Source: an uncultured Bacteroides sp. (lineage in GTDB: Bacteria > Bacteroidota > Bacteroidia > Bacteroidales > Bacteroidaceae). From it: a DNA stretch of 64,000 nt. The notes under the pieces are model-generated. The model made no database searches and was not told where the DNA came from. It saw only the letters and a program-made list of their open reading frames with translations. This document shows, piece by piece, positions 37,326 through 46,987 of this stretch; the first letter of the stretch is position 1, and every line of letters begins with the position of its first letter. The stretch covers positions 1,736,001-1,800,000 of the forward strand of contig NZ_OY782855.1 of the NCBI RefSeq assembly GCF_963678425.1, given 5' to 3'. A program made the translations under genes and the position numbers.

Positions 37326-38091
37326 GACAATCTTTTTTTTCAGTTATACTATAATTTATAAAATCCGGTTTTACCGACAATTCTTTTAAATTTCCATAAA
37401 GCGTGACACTTTCTCTGGCAGAAATCATCCATTCTGGTTTTTCAGGTAAATTCTTTAACAATCTATGAGGTAAATTGTTTTCCGGAAAGAGAATCGCCCA
37501 TGCGGTTAAGAAAACAATCTTAGTGTCCACCCACAGAGATGCATTGTTTTGATACCACATTTCAAGAGCACCTTTGTAAGGAGCTACCTCGTTTATGTAA
37601 AACTCAATCGGATTTATACCTGGATTAGAAAGATACTTCTCTTCATCACGGAATATAATAGAACCAATCCCAGTCATCCCCGGCTTTGAATTATAAACCG
37701 TTTGCTGTACCTGTTCCGGATACTTATAAAAATCAACTTCCATGAGTGGACGAGGACCCACCAGACTCATTGTTCCGTTGAGAACATTAAAAATCTGAGG
37801 CAATTCATTAATCTTTGTTTTTCTAAGAATACGACCAAAAGGCAATACTCTTGGATCATTTCGTAGAGTAATACTCCCCGTGCCCAAATTAGTGGAGTTA
37901 CTTACCATTGTTATAAATTTAAAGATATTAAAACGTTTGTTTTTATATCCAACCCTTTTTTGCAAATACCATATTTCATGCTCTCCAGTAGAAGTAAGTA
38001 CTACAATACAAATAATAAAAACCGGGGATATGATTAATAGCGCAATCGCTGACAAAAGGATGTCAATTATCCGTTTTACAAGTTTATACAT
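37318..38091 (-). CDS. Phosphoglycosyl transferase (bacterial sugar transferase), copy B
   Basis: Paralogue of the enzyme at 20868-21614, starting repeat-unit synthesis for module B. Same motifs: KRIID plus membrane segment, LRNDPRVLPFGRILRKTK, NELPQIFNV (Asn95-Glu96), VGPRPLMEVD, KPGMTGIG. 257 residues. In Bacteroides fragilis PSA a comparable transferase (WcfS) works with an aminotransferase (WcfR) to place a 2-acetamido-4-amino-6-deoxy sugar on the lipid. The dehydratase, aminotransferase and this gene are adjacent here, so the same kind of sugar is likely (inference). Confidence 0.9.
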   Translation of the reverse strand: MYKLVKRIIDILLSAIALLIISPVFIICIVVLTSTGEHEIWYLQKRVGYKNKRFNIFKFITMVSNSTNLGTGSITLRNDPRVLPFGRILRKTKINELPQIFNVLNGTMSLVGPRPLMEVDFYKYPEQVQQTVYNSKPGMTGIGSIIFRDEEKYLSNPGINPIEFYINEVAPYKGALEMWYQNNASLWVDTKIVFLTAWAILFPENNLPHRLLKNLPEKPEWMISARESVTLYGNLKELSVKPDFINYSITEKKDCHD

Positions 38092-38161
38092 ATGATTTAG
38101 GTATTAAAGTTAACAATCTATTTATAAAATGTACAACAACATACTAGTATAAAAGTTCAGT

Positions 38162-39382
38162 TTAATTTCCTGAAATTGTTTTATAGGCAGCAACTACCGT
38201 ATCTACCACAAAATGCAGTTTTTCTTCTGTAAGCCCATTATAGACAGGTAATGAAATTTCGTTTTTATATAAATCATATGTAACAGGATAATCTGCCATT
38301 TTATATCCTTTATTTTTAAACAGCGTAAGCATTGGCATCGGGATGTAATGTACATTCACCCCAACTTCCTTTTCACTAATAACCCTGATCATTTCATCTC
38401 TTTGCTCTTCGGAGATATCACTAATTCTTAGCAAGAACAGATGATAGGAACTTTCAGTCGAGCCCTCCTTAAAAGGTGGAATAATAGCCCAATTATAGCT
38501 AGAAAGAGCATCTACATAATAATTATATATTTTTTTTCTATCCGGCAATAATTCGTTTTTATATTTTCTTATCTGTGCCAAACCTACTGTAGCACACAAG
38601 TCAGGCATATTTATTTTTAATCCCTGATCAATTATATCATATTTCCATCCACCAATCTGGTTCTTTTCAAATGCACTTTTATTCTGCCCATTCAAAGATA
38701 GTACTCTTAGAAAAGCCAACTCTTTTGCATTATCAAAAGGTTCCGGTAAGTTGACAACAATCCCTCCTCCTTCACCTGTAGTAATGTTTTTCACAGAATG
38801 GAAAGAAAACACGGTCACATCGGATACCAACCCACAGGGAACACCTTTATAAGTAGCACCCAAAGAATGAGCAGAATCAGAAAGAATCAGAATACGTCCT
38901 AACATTTCTTGTTTCTCATTATCAGATATAAAAAGTTCTTTTATTTCGGGTGCATTTACCACTTCTTTTATAGCATCATAATCGCAAGGATAACCTCCAA
39001 GATCTACTGGGATAACAGCCTTTGTTTTAGATGTAACAGCCATTCTCATTTTGTTAGCGTCTATTGTAAGATCCTCCTTCACATCCACCATCACAGGAGT
39101 TGCTCCAAGGTTCATTACACAAAGAGCTGTTGCACTATAAGTATAAGAGGGTATAATAACCTCGTCGCCTGGTCCCACACCAAACCATCTAAGCACAAGC
39201 ATCGCTCCCGATGTCCATGAATTTACACAAAGGGCATTCCCTCCCCCAATAAATAGCTCAAGCTCTTTTTCCAAAGCTTGCACCTTTGGACCACTTGTCA
39301 ACCACCCTGTATTTGTCAGAGTATCATGCATTTCAGCAATCACGTCGGCATCAATCACCGGTAAAGAAAATGGGATTTTCAT
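38162..39382 (-). CDS. DegT/DnrJ/EryC1 PLP aminotransferase (WcfR/PglE-like)
   Basis: Transfers an amino group to a UDP-4-keto-6-deoxy sugar. Seen: N-terminal GWLTSGPKVQALEKE, SWTSGAMLVLRW, IIPSYTYSATAL, SDSAHSLGA and Lys198 in FHSVKNITTGEGGG, which carries PLP. 406 residues, length and start motif like WcfR of B. fragilis PSA. Encoded between GNAT and sugar transferase genes. Together with the dehydratase it would give a UDP-2-acetamido-4-amino-2,4,6-trideoxyhexose. The sugar stereochemistry (gluco or galacto) is not readable. Confidence 0.9.
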   Translation of the reverse strand: MKIPFSLPVIDADVIAEMHDTLTNTGWLTSGPKVQALEKELELFIGGGNALCVNSWTSGAMLVLRWFGVGPGDEVIIPSYTYSATALCVMNLGATPVMVDVKEDLTIDANKMRMAVTSKTKAVIPVDLGGYPCDYDAIKEVVNAPEIKELFISDNEKQEMLGRILILSDSAHSLGATYKGVPCGLVSDVTVFSFHSVKNITTGEGGGIVVNLPEPFDNAKELAFLRVLSLNGQNKSAFEKNQIGGWKYDIIDQGLKINMPDLCATVGLAQIRKYKNELLPDRKKIYNYYVDALSSYNWAIIPPFKEGSTESSYHLFLLRISDISEEQRDEMIRVISEKEVGVNVHYIPMPMLTLFKNKGYKMADYPVTYDLYKNEISLPVYNGLTEEKLHFVVDTVVAAYKTISGN

Positions 39383-39388
39383 ATTTCG

Positions 39389-39997
39389 TTATTTTATGTT
39401 TTTTATTAATCTGTACATTCGTCTGTTCGGATAAGTAGAAAAATCATATAACACGCCATAGCCTAAACTATTATAAAGGCCAATAGCTTTATCATTATTA
39501 AGAAAATCTGTTGTGAGAGATAATTTTGCGCTTCCCATAGTCTTTAATTCTTCTTCTACATACAACAGCATTTTTCGTCCGATACCTTTTCCTTGATTAC
39601 CAGGGACTACCCCAATTGAAAGAACCTCTGCATATTCACCTTTATCTTTTCCATCAGACCCTTTTTTAGTAAGGTTGCACAACAATCTGATTAAAGCTGG
39701 AAAATCAGTAAAGAATAATCGTACCCCAATTAAAGCAAATCTTAAAAAATTATCCTTCACCAGATGTGAATAATAGCCTTGGGAAAGAAAAGTAGCAGCA
39801 CAGAACCCTATTAATTTCCCTTCTTCATAAGATCCGATCAATAAGCCTTTATCATCTTTACGTATACAATCATAATACACGTACAGAAATTTATCACCTA
39901 ATTTAGTCAGAAAGAAGTCTTCAAAAGCCTCTTTATGAGCTACTACTAAATCAGAAAGATCTTTTTTTGCTATTCTTTTAAGTTCCATAACACACAT
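39389..39997 (-). CDS. GNAT-family N-acetyltransferase
   Basis: 202 residues with the GNAT acetyl-CoA motif: LSIGVVPGNQGKGIGRKMLLYVEEEL near residues 125-150, then LTTDFLNNDKAIGLYNSLGY. Between a glycosyltransferase and an aminotransferase gene, it could acetylate the 4-amino group (bacillosamine-like sugar). Otherwise the amino group would stay free and add positive charge. The overlap with the upstream gene is 20 bp from the first ATG (39997); the internal ATG at 39988 also works. Confidence 0.83.
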   Translation of the reverse strand: MCVMELKRIAKKDLSDLVVAHKEAFEDFFLTKLGDKFLYVYYDCIRKDDKGLLIGSYEEGKLIGFCAATFLSQGYYSHLVKDNFLRFALIGVRLFFTDFPALIRLLCNLTKKGSDGKDKGEYAEVLSIGVVPGNQGKGIGRKMLLYVEEELKTMGSAKLSLTTDFLNNDKAIGLYNSLGYGVLYDFSTYPNRRMYRLIKNIK

Positions 39998-41186
39998 TTT
40001 CTATTAGTGAAATAACTTTAGGTAAATTTGCTTTCTTAGAAAAAGTCTGCATAGCATAGCTAAAGCCTGCTTTTCCCTTACTTTTTAGAAGATCACGATT
40101 CCATTGAGAAGATTCAATCATTGCTTTCATAAGGCTTTCCTTATTTTCTGGTTCAACCACAATACCACATCCCGCCTTTATTATAGACTTTGCTGTATCA
40201 CTTTCTAAGTCCAGGCTCCCAATAATTGCTTTTGCTGAAAACATATATGCAGGAAGTTTGGATGGTATTGAACTAAGAGCACCACCTTTCTTTACTGGAA
40301 GAAGCATCACATCGGCCCTATCCTGAATAGAAGGAACCATACCTTCAGGAACTGGAATAAATTCAATATTTCTTGCTTTATAATTCTTTGCCAATTCAAT
40401 ACAAGCATTTGTTCTTGATCCAGTTCCGGCTATTACCAGCTTTGAATTAGGAATGTTTGCCTTTACAAATGATTCAATTAATAACTCAACACCAGCCAAA
40501 GGACCGTTATTACCAAGATACATAAAAGTAAAAGGTGCAGATAAATTCTCCTTATCATTGACTTTCAAGTTTCTGAAATGAATAAAAGCCTTTTCATCCT
40601 GCCAATTGGTTACCACTATTGCTTTCTCTGGAGATATATTCCGGGTTGAGACTAAAGTCCGTTTCATATTATCAGAAATGCATAAAACTGCAGTCGAATT
40701 TTTCAGTACATAAACATCAATAGGCAAAAGAATCTTAAAGAATAAAGATTTCGCAAACCGGAGTTTATTTATCAAAGATTCAGGATAAATGTCCTGTACA
40801 TGAATTACACAAGGTATATTTAATCTTTTAGCTGTTTTCACAATCAGGTATTGCGAAAACAATGGCCAGGCATTCAAATAGATGCAATCCAGATCTTTTG
40901 AATTACTTTTTATATAGTTTGCACAATGTGTTCCAAAGCTATAACTTTCCCATAACCGACCTAAAATATTACATGCCGAACAGGTATATGAATTTAGCCT
41001 GATAACTTTATGATTTTTAGATTCATACATAGATGAAAACTTAAAACCATGAGGTCTTGTCGGTTTTGGACAAAGAACCACTACATCATTTCTTTTTGCC
41101 AACTCATGAGCGATATCACGAGATAAGGAAGCAGAAACTACTGGTTCGGGAGGAAACACCGCTGATACAATTAGAGTTCTTGACAT
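39978..41186 (-). CDS. GT4 glycosyltransferase, WbuB-like
   Basis: GT-B fold: VVSAVFPPEP-type start (SAVFPPEPVVSASLSRDIAHEL), LNAWPLFSQYLIVKTAKRL, HVQDIYPESL, and donor domain with TFMYLGNNGPLAGVELLIESF and LSSIPSKLPAYMFSAKAII. 402 residues. The HVQDIYPES motif is typical of the WbuB/WcaI group, which transfers FucNAc or similar amino sugars. Probably the transferase acting after copy B of the initiating enzyme. Confidence 0.87.
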   Translation of the reverse strand: MSRTLIVSAVFPPEPVVSASLSRDIAHELAKRNDVVVLCPKPTRPHGFKFSSMYESKNHKVIRLNSYTCSACNILGRLWESYSFGTHCANYIKSNSKDLDCIYLNAWPLFSQYLIVKTAKRLNIPCVIHVQDIYPESLINKLRFAKSLFFKILLPIDVYVLKNSTAVLCISDNMKRTLVSTRNISPEKAIVVTNWQDEKAFIHFRNLKVNDKENLSAPFTFMYLGNNGPLAGVELLIESFVKANIPNSKLVIAGTGSRTNACIELAKNYKARNIEFIPVPEGMVPSIQDRADVMLLPVKKGGALSSIPSKLPAYMFSAKAIIGSLDLESDTAKSIIKAGCGIVVEPENKESLMKAMIESSQWNRDLLKSKGKAGFSYAMQTFSKKANLPKVISLIENVCYGT

Positions 41187-41341
41187 TTAGATAAAATAAT
41201 TAATTTATCAACAATTAATACAATGTAATCTGGATAGTCATTTAATCCTAAAAAGAGTCAAGACATTGAATCTAAGGATCGTCCAATTATTATACACATA
41301 TTCCAACATTATAGAAAACCATAAATATTGGATACTTACTT

Positions 41342-42346
41342 TCAATTAATAGCTAAGTGTTTTAAAATCCATCTTTTAAATCTTAATTCAGACAATAATA
41401 TATTATAAGAAGAAAAAGTGAAGTCAGGTTGGAGAGTAGTAGTGGTCGTGGTATGAGATATGCTGATCTCTGATGCGATAAGATTTTCAATTACCGGAAA
41501 GATATTATACTTATCTAATATAAGGGTACGATCTTGTTTTAGCAACTCAATCTTTGAAGAATAATATTGTTCCGGTTCATAAAGTATTTTTTCTATTAAA
41601 TCAAATATCTCATTTTTCCGTTCTAGTGAGAAATGATAAAATGAATTGGTTGGGAAGTAGTCGGATATATTTGTACAGCCAATATATATTGGAATTGAAA
41701 GGCCTAAAATAGGGTCAGCTAATTTCTCTGTCCAATAGTTTGGTATTTCAGAATTTTCAATACACAAATGAAAGCGATAAGGTAAAATAGCATCCGCTTT
41801 ATCATTTACCGGATTTATTCCTTTCCCATAAAAATCTATCTGACCAGGAAAATTATTTTTTAATTCTTCCAGGAACTTAATTCGCTTATTATGACCGGGC
41901 ATCATTGTCTTGGAAGATGTAATAACAGAGATGTTTTTAGTTTTTGGTCCTATTTTCATCTCTTTTAATTCTCTTAAATTGTAGTTATATGAACTGTCAT
42001 TGAAATTTTTGCCAAAGTGCCAGGGCAAAGCCTGCTGACTCTGAATATTCTTTTTATGCTTTAGTTTTGGATGAGCTGTCAATAAGCAATCAAATTGATC
42101 AAGGAAATTCTTCGTATAAACACTGGACATCGGAGGCTCACCTGAAATAAATAACAAACCGCCCTTCTTATGTTTCACCACCTTGTTTACATTAATGCCT
42201 TCGTATACAATAACAAGATCCCATACAATATCTAATTCCGAGTTTTCATAAAAGGAAAACACGCTACTATATCGCTCTATATCTAATTGGCGCAAAAACC
42301 AATTGTCTGAGGTTAAGGATGGAGTTAATATATTAACGTAATACAT
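41342..42346 (-). CDS. GT10 (alpha-1,3-fucosyltransferase-like) glycosyltransferase
   Basis: The family's hallmark block is clear: YRFHLCIENS followed by NYWTEKLADPILGLSIPIYIG near residues 180-215, with the GT10 conserved Glu residues of donor binding. 334 residues, usual for bacterial GT10. GT10 enzymes use GDP-fucose or relatives; this one may use another 6-deoxy donor. Preceded by 155 bases of spacer. Confidence 0.88.
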   Translation of the reverse strand: MYYVNILTPSLTSDNWFLRQLDIERYSSVFSFYENSELDIVWDLVIVYEGINVNKVVKHKKGGLLFISGEPPMSSVYTKNFLDQFDCLLTAHPKLKHKKNIQSQQALPWHFGKNFNDSSYNYNLRELKEMKIGPKTKNISVITSSKTMMPGHNKRIKFLEELKNNFPGQIDFYGKGINPVNDKADAILPYRFHLCIENSEIPNYWTEKLADPILGLSIPIYIGCTNISDYFPTNSFYHFSLERKNEIFDLIEKILYEPEQYYSSKIELLKQDRTLILDKYNIFPVIENLIASEISISHTTTTTTLQPDFTFSSYNILLSELRFKRWILKHLAIN

Positions 42347-42414
42347 ATAAAAACAATTATTTCAAAAGCATTCGGAGTAATAAGATGATTATCCCTGATT
42401 ACAGTTATAAATAT

Positions 42415-43479
42415 TTAGTGTAATGATAAAGCATTAATAACTGAAATCTCAAAAAGTCCCGCATCCTGCTCTATTTCCCTCAAGCATTCTTCACAGCCAT
42501 TGTTAAAACTTACAGCATCAAACAAGTTCATATATTCAATAATCTTATCACAGACATTATCTCCGGATTCAACTACAACTCCAAGATTATATTTTCTCAC
42601 ATACTTAGCCTGATAGCTCTCTGCATTTACAATCATGTGTTTATGATGCAGTATGGATAAATAAAATCTATTGCTCATCAAAGAAGTTCCATTTATATCA
42701 ACCGGTAAAAGAATATTAATAAAATCAGAATCATAAACAATCATCGGTTCATCGTTTTTATTATACCGGCCGGTAAAAAGTACATTACTGATATTATTCA
42801 TTTTTGCATAGTTCTCCAGAGGAACCTTAGCAACTCCATCACCAGAGAATACCAAAGTAAAAGTATCCTTATTACCTAAATCATGCAATAAGCGTTCACT
42901 CTCACTTATATCTCTCAAACCGCCTATTGATAGTACTTTTACACAACTCCTATTAAATGGTTTTATTGGGTATAAGCTTTTTAAGAAAAAGCTCCTTATA
43001 TTGTGACTAATGGTATATTTGCCATCGGGCAACCATGTTTCAAAGCCCTTAGAAGAAATACAATTTATAGAAGAGTGATTAATAAGGAACTTTACTCTTG
43101 ATTTAAAGAATTTCAGTACAGGAGAATAATCACGAATATCAAAAACAAATTTCCCATCAAAATTATGTTTCAGATAAGTAGATAGAAAAACAGCATTTAC
43201 TATTGTAAATACTATAATATAATCGTAATGAGCTGATTTTAAATGTTTAATAACAAAACGAGAATAAAAATAGCAATCTATTAACTTTCTATAAGATGGT
43301 TGTAATTCCAGGCTTATCAGATCATAAAAATAGAAGTTTGATTCTTCATGTTTTATTGGATAATGCTTATTCCAGCCAATAATATCATATTCTATACCTT
43401 GCGTGGTAAGGATATCAATATAATATTGGGCATATGGTGATGTTTCAATATCTGTAGATAAGATTAAAGCTGCTTTCAT
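42415..43479 (-). CDS. Glycosyltransferase, GT-B type (distant)
   Basis: 354 residues from the ATG at 43479; a TTG twelve codons upstream is less likely. N-terminal MKAALILSTDIETSPYAQYYIDIL and the FDIRDYSPVLKFF segment look like an acceptor domain of group 1 transferases; the second half has SIGGLRDISESERLLHDLGN and FSGDGV. The usual EX7E donor motif is hard to see, so confidence in the exact family is limited. Position and direction match the polymer cluster. Confidence 0.7.
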   Translation of the reverse strand: MKAALILSTDIETSPYAQYYIDILTTQGIEYDIIGWNKHYPIKHEESNFYFYDLISLELQPSYRKLIDCYFYSRFVIKHLKSAHYDYIIVFTIVNAVFLSTYLKHNFDGKFVFDIRDYSPVLKFFKSRVKFLINHSSINCISSKGFETWLPDGKYTISHNIRSFFLKSLYPIKPFNRSCVKVLSIGGLRDISESERLLHDLGNKDTFTLVFSGDGVAKVPLENYAKMNNISNVLFTGRYNKNDEPMIVYDSDFINILLPVDINGTSLMSNRFYLSILHHKHMIVNAESYQAKYVRKYNLGVVVESGDNVCDKIIEYMNLFDAVSFNNGCEECLREIEQDAGLFEISVINALSLH

Positions 43480-43560
43480 ATTAAAAAATAGATTTAAGTC
43501 AGAAATAAAATACAATTATCTCATTTGCAGAATGCACGGTCCAATTAATCAGGATTATAT

Positions 43561-44523
43561 TTATTTTATTTTGTTTAGCAAAGTGTATATCCAGAGACAA
43601 TGACAAGGAAACAAAGAAAACAAAACACCCTCAATTCTATATTTTTTTATCGAACTATTCTTCATTGCCGAAAATAAAAACTTACTTTCAAAAAACATAT
43701 CAGACAATATTTTCTTATCATCAGCGCTTATGTTTAAAGAATTATTCAATGAATTATTAAGGGCAAGAGATATCAGATTATTAAAACTCTGCTTATCGTT
43801 CTGATCCACTCTGGTGTCTGAAAATTCCATTAAAATACCTGCTATTTTTATCATATCAAAAGACCTCTTCGGATTAACAGATTGAGTTATAGACCCTTCC
43901 CTATTTAAGTAATTATATACTATATTCTGGCAGACCTTTAGCTTGTCGGCATAATACAACATTCTGGGAGTAAATTCATAATCTTCATGAAAAATACCAG
44001 GCATAAAGTGGAGCTTGTTTTTCTCAAGAAAAGATCTTTTATATATATAAAACGGAGCAGCCAGGAACGAAACCGGATAAGTTATGGAATAAGCCAACAG
44101 TTGGCGACCATTTTGCACTTTCGCATCAGTTACAGATCTAACTATAATCTTATCATCTTCAATCACCCTATGTCCCATTAGAAAAATATCAATATCTTTT
44201 AATTGCCCAATGATATTATTCAGGCAATTGGCATCGATCCAGTCATCAGAATCAATAAACCATACATATTCACCTTTTGCCAAAGAGAGTCCCTTATTAC
44301 GTGCAGCACTAAGACCTGCATTAGATTGTGACGTTATATGCACATTATCATATCTCTTAGCTACAGTTTCTGCTATTTCAAGACTTCTGTCCTTTGTTCC
44401 ATCATTCACTACAATGATCTCGTAAACAGAAGAATAAGAATCTTGTTCCGCACAACTTACAATACATTTCTCAACATATTTCTCTACGTTGTACACAGGT
44501 ATAATAATTGATAGTTTCAGCAT
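43561..44523 (-). CDS. GT2 glycosyltransferase
   Basis: GT-A fold: LSIIIPVYNVEKYVEKCIVSC, VNDGTKDRSLEIA, SQSNAGLSAARNKGLSLAKGEYVWFIDSDDWID with the DXD-type SDD. 320 residues, a textbook capsule-type GT2. It overlaps the upstream polymerase gene by 7 bp. Confidence 0.92.
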   Translation of the reverse strand: MLKLSIIIPVYNVEKYVEKCIVSCAEQDSYSSVYEIIVVNDGTKDRSLEIAETVAKRYDNVHITSQSNAGLSAARNKGLSLAKGEYVWFIDSDDWIDANCLNNIIGQLKDIDIFLMGHRVIEDDKIIVRSVTDAKVQNGRQLLAYSITYPVSFLAAPFYIYKRSFLEKNKLHFMPGIFHEDYEFTPRMLYYADKLKVCQNIVYNYLNREGSITQSVNPKRSFDMIKIAGILMEFSDTRVDQNDKQSFNNLISLALNNSLNNSLNISADDKKILSDMFFESKFLFSAMKNSSIKKYRIEGVLFSLFPCHCLWIYTLLNKIK

Positions 44524-45812
44524 CGTCTCACAATTGATGTACCTTTTCTATAATAATAGATTCTCGAACGTTTTTTCTCAGCAATCTTTTCATAAACGCA
44601 CCAGAATATGGCAAAAACATACATTTTCTGGAACATTGGAGCCCAATGCATGAAATAAAAAATTCCCATGAATAAGAACTCAAAAGAGAATATGAGTAAC
44701 AAAACACTAGGCAAATTCCCTGAACTAATTTTAGAAATACATTTAAATAATAAGTAGAATGACAAGCTAAGCAATATTGTACCCCAAAATCCAAAATCCA
44801 TGTAAAAGCTACCTACAAAAGAGTAAAAAGAATTCAATGAAATCAAAGCATACCTGAAGTATGGCATATTATTCATTTCATAATGCCCTAATGCTTCCGA
44901 TCCCCAGAAAATAGGGAAGGTGAATTTCCCATAGAAGTCGAAGTTGAAAGCATAATCATAAATATATGAGAAATTAATAAATCCCTGACCAAAATAATCA
45001 ATAACAGAATTGAAAGATGAAATAAAGCCTTTCAACATTCCAGCATCGCGTTCCGTTGCAAATCTTGCAATAGTAATAAAGATAACAGGTAAAAGCAAAA
45101 GAGGCAATATACAATAAAAAAGTCTTTTTAATTTCCTTTTTAGCGATATCTGGAGATAGGCTGAAAATAAGGTATAATTCAGCATTAATAGAATAAGCCA
45201 ATGCATGGTTGCGTTTCGTCCCACAATTGTGAGATTTTCCAGCACAGAAGTCAAACTACATATTAATAATAAATAAGCCAGTTTAGTATGCTTGTATCGA
45301 AAGAAATTAATAAGATAAAAGAATAAAAATATCTTTATACCGTTTAACACATTCGCAGGACCAACAATATATCCGAGCAATCCTATGCTCTGATTCTCAT
45401 TATTAGCTGAGTTAACATTATAATCATCCCGAATTTGTGTAACCTTATCCAAAGAGCCCAATTGATCACTGCTAAGTCGGCTAAAAGAGTAAAAGAATGA
45501 AATTAAAGAAATAGCGATAAGAAAATAACTAAAAAGAAGAATTATCTTTTCATTCATTACACTATTATCAAGAGGTTTAAAAGATCTCTCAATCGAAATT
45601 ACGCCTAAGATAAACAGTAAAAAGATACCGCAATAATAAGCAACTGATTCCAATGAGACAATTCTACCTGGGTACAGATCCGTACAATAAAACAGATAGA
45701 CTGAACAAAGGGAAGAAATTAGATAAAATAATACGAGAAACCGTGATATTCTCAATTTCTTCTGAATTCTGGTATAAATCAGAATAAAAAATAATACATA
45801 TAATACTAACAT
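44517..45812 (-). CDS. Oligosaccharide repeat-unit polymerase (Wzy, module B)
   Basis: Highly hydrophobic, about ten to twelve helices over 431 residues with a large loop in the second half. No short catalytic signature, as usual for Wzy; recognised from topology and place in the cluster. It differs from the module A polymerase at 32843-34114. The TDP-Fuc4NAc-transferase-like gene is 4 bp upstream. Confidence 0.78.
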   Translation of the reverse strand: MLVLYVLFFILIYTRIQKKLRISRFLVLFYLISSLCSVYLFYCTDLYPGRIVSLESVAYYCGIFLLFILGVISIERSFKPLDNSVMNEKIILLFSYFLIAISLISFFYSFSRLSSDQLGSLDKVTQIRDDYNVNSANNENQSIGLLGYIVGPANVLNGIKIFLFFYLINFFRYKHTKLAYLLLICSLTSVLENLTIVGRNATMHWLILLMLNYTLFSAYLQISLKRKLKRLFYCILPLLLLPVIFITIARFATERDAGMLKGFISSFNSVIDYFGQGFINFSYIYDYAFNFDFYGKFTFPIFWGSEALGHYEMNNMPYFRYALISLNSFYSFVGSFYMDFGFWGTILLSLSFYLLFKCISKISSGNLPSVLLLIFSFEFLFMGIFYFMHWAPMFQKMYVFAIFWCVYEKIAEKKRSRIYYYRKGTSIVRRC

Positions 45813-45816
45813 TATT

Positions 45817-46971
45817 TTATAATATATGATTAAAAAAACTGTTCCATTTTGAAATAACAGAGTCTTTATCCAATAAATTAGTAATAATAATTTTATTTAT
45901 TTCTTTTTCTTTTTCACTAAGGAAGAATTCCTTTTTATTCATATCGGTTTTAAACTCATCTGTATGAGAAATTACCGCGCCCAGCTGTTTAATATATTCA
46001 TAATTACTTCCTTGCAAATATATTTTTTTCCCTAGAGCAAGGCTTAAATATATTGCCGCCAGTCCGGTCTGGGTATCATAAGGACAAAGATATATATCAA
46101 AGGAGTTTAACATAACAACATACTCCTCTTTACTCAGCATTTTCGTTAACAAAGCGAGATCTCCCCGTTCAATGAATTCTGAATAAGCAGACCTAAAAGA
46201 TTCAATCTGGCTTTCTTCAGCACCATAGCTCACCATACATGTTATTTTATAATCAGCTCCTATATCCCCTAAAGAACGTATAAACTGGTCATATCTCTCT
46301 ATACTGTATCCATTATTCCCCAATAAAACACTTATCCCCGCTTGCCTGTCCCCGGGATTGCTGAGCGCGTATTCAACAAGATATTTGTTATTTCCCGGAT
46401 ATGGTATATAAAAAAATTCAGCTTTACTCTTTAATTGCACTTTTATATCCTCTATATCCTGAGGCATTAAACAGATAACATTCTTATAGATAGAATAATT
46501 CAAACGATCTATATTATTAAACAAGAATGCCTGTAACGTCTTGGATTTATTGTAGTACCAGCACCCCCAGCAAACCCAATTTACATTTTTAAAACCGTGA
46601 ATATTAAGTAAGATATTGAACCAACGAGAGCTAAGTGCATGTAATAGGAAAGTAGTCGATTTTGGCAATTCCGCCATATAACTCACCAGTTCTTTGTCGT
46701 ATTGGTTAACAAATTTCTTCTTTATTAAGAATTTTTTTAATGTAGGATATTCACGATCTTTATCATTCATCATTATGATCTGGAATCTGTCAAACTGAAA
46801 ATGTTTAAAAACATCCTCATAAAGTGGCCTTGTTTCTTCAGTGGCACCGGCAATAATGAAAAATGATAAATCGCCGAAATAAGTAATGAATGTTCTCAAC
46901 ATTCCAACTACATGAAATGGCACATCTGCAGGGAATATATGGTAAACCATCTTATTATTATCTGAATCCAT
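45817..46971 (-). CDS. WecF-like (GT56) 4-acetamido-4,6-dideoxyhexose transferase
   Basis: 384 residues that resemble the TDP-Fuc4NAc:lipid II transferase family of enterobacterial common antigen. Seen: YHIFPADVPFHVVGMLRTF start, a NWVCWGCWYYN segment in the place of the family's WxxWGxxxY motif, the glycine-rich SVLLGNNGYSIERY strand, and DIYLCPYDTQTGLAAIYLSLALGKKIYLQG near the C-terminus. It probably transfers a dTDP-4-amino-sugar (N-acylated), which would be made by the neighbours at 47681-51904 (inference). Start 46971; internal ATG 46950 is an alternative. Confidence 0.75.
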   Translation of the reverse strand: MDSDNNKMVYHIFPADVPFHVVGMLRTFITYFGDLSFFIIAGATEETRPLYEDVFKHFQFDRFQIIMMNDKDREYPTLKKFLIKKKFVNQYDKELVSYMAELPKSTTFLLHALSSRWFNILLNIHGFKNVNWVCWGCWYYNKSKTLQAFLFNNIDRLNYSIYKNVICLMPQDIEDIKVQLKSKAEFFYIPYPGNNKYLVEYALSNPGDRQAGISVLLGNNGYSIERYDQFIRSLGDIGADYKITCMVSYGAEESQIESFRSAYSEFIERGDLALLTKMLSKEEYVVMLNSFDIYLCPYDTQTGLAAIYLSLALGKKIYLQGSNYEYIKQLGAVISHTDEFKTDMNKKEFFLSEKEKEINKIIITNLLDKDSVISKWNSFFNHIL

Positions 46972-46987
46972 AATCTAATCTCCTGAT

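Noticed and set aside
44528..44794. Small extra minus-strand frame inside the module B polymerase gene
   Set aside because: It overlaps the polymerase in another frame and contains no domain; a shadow frame.
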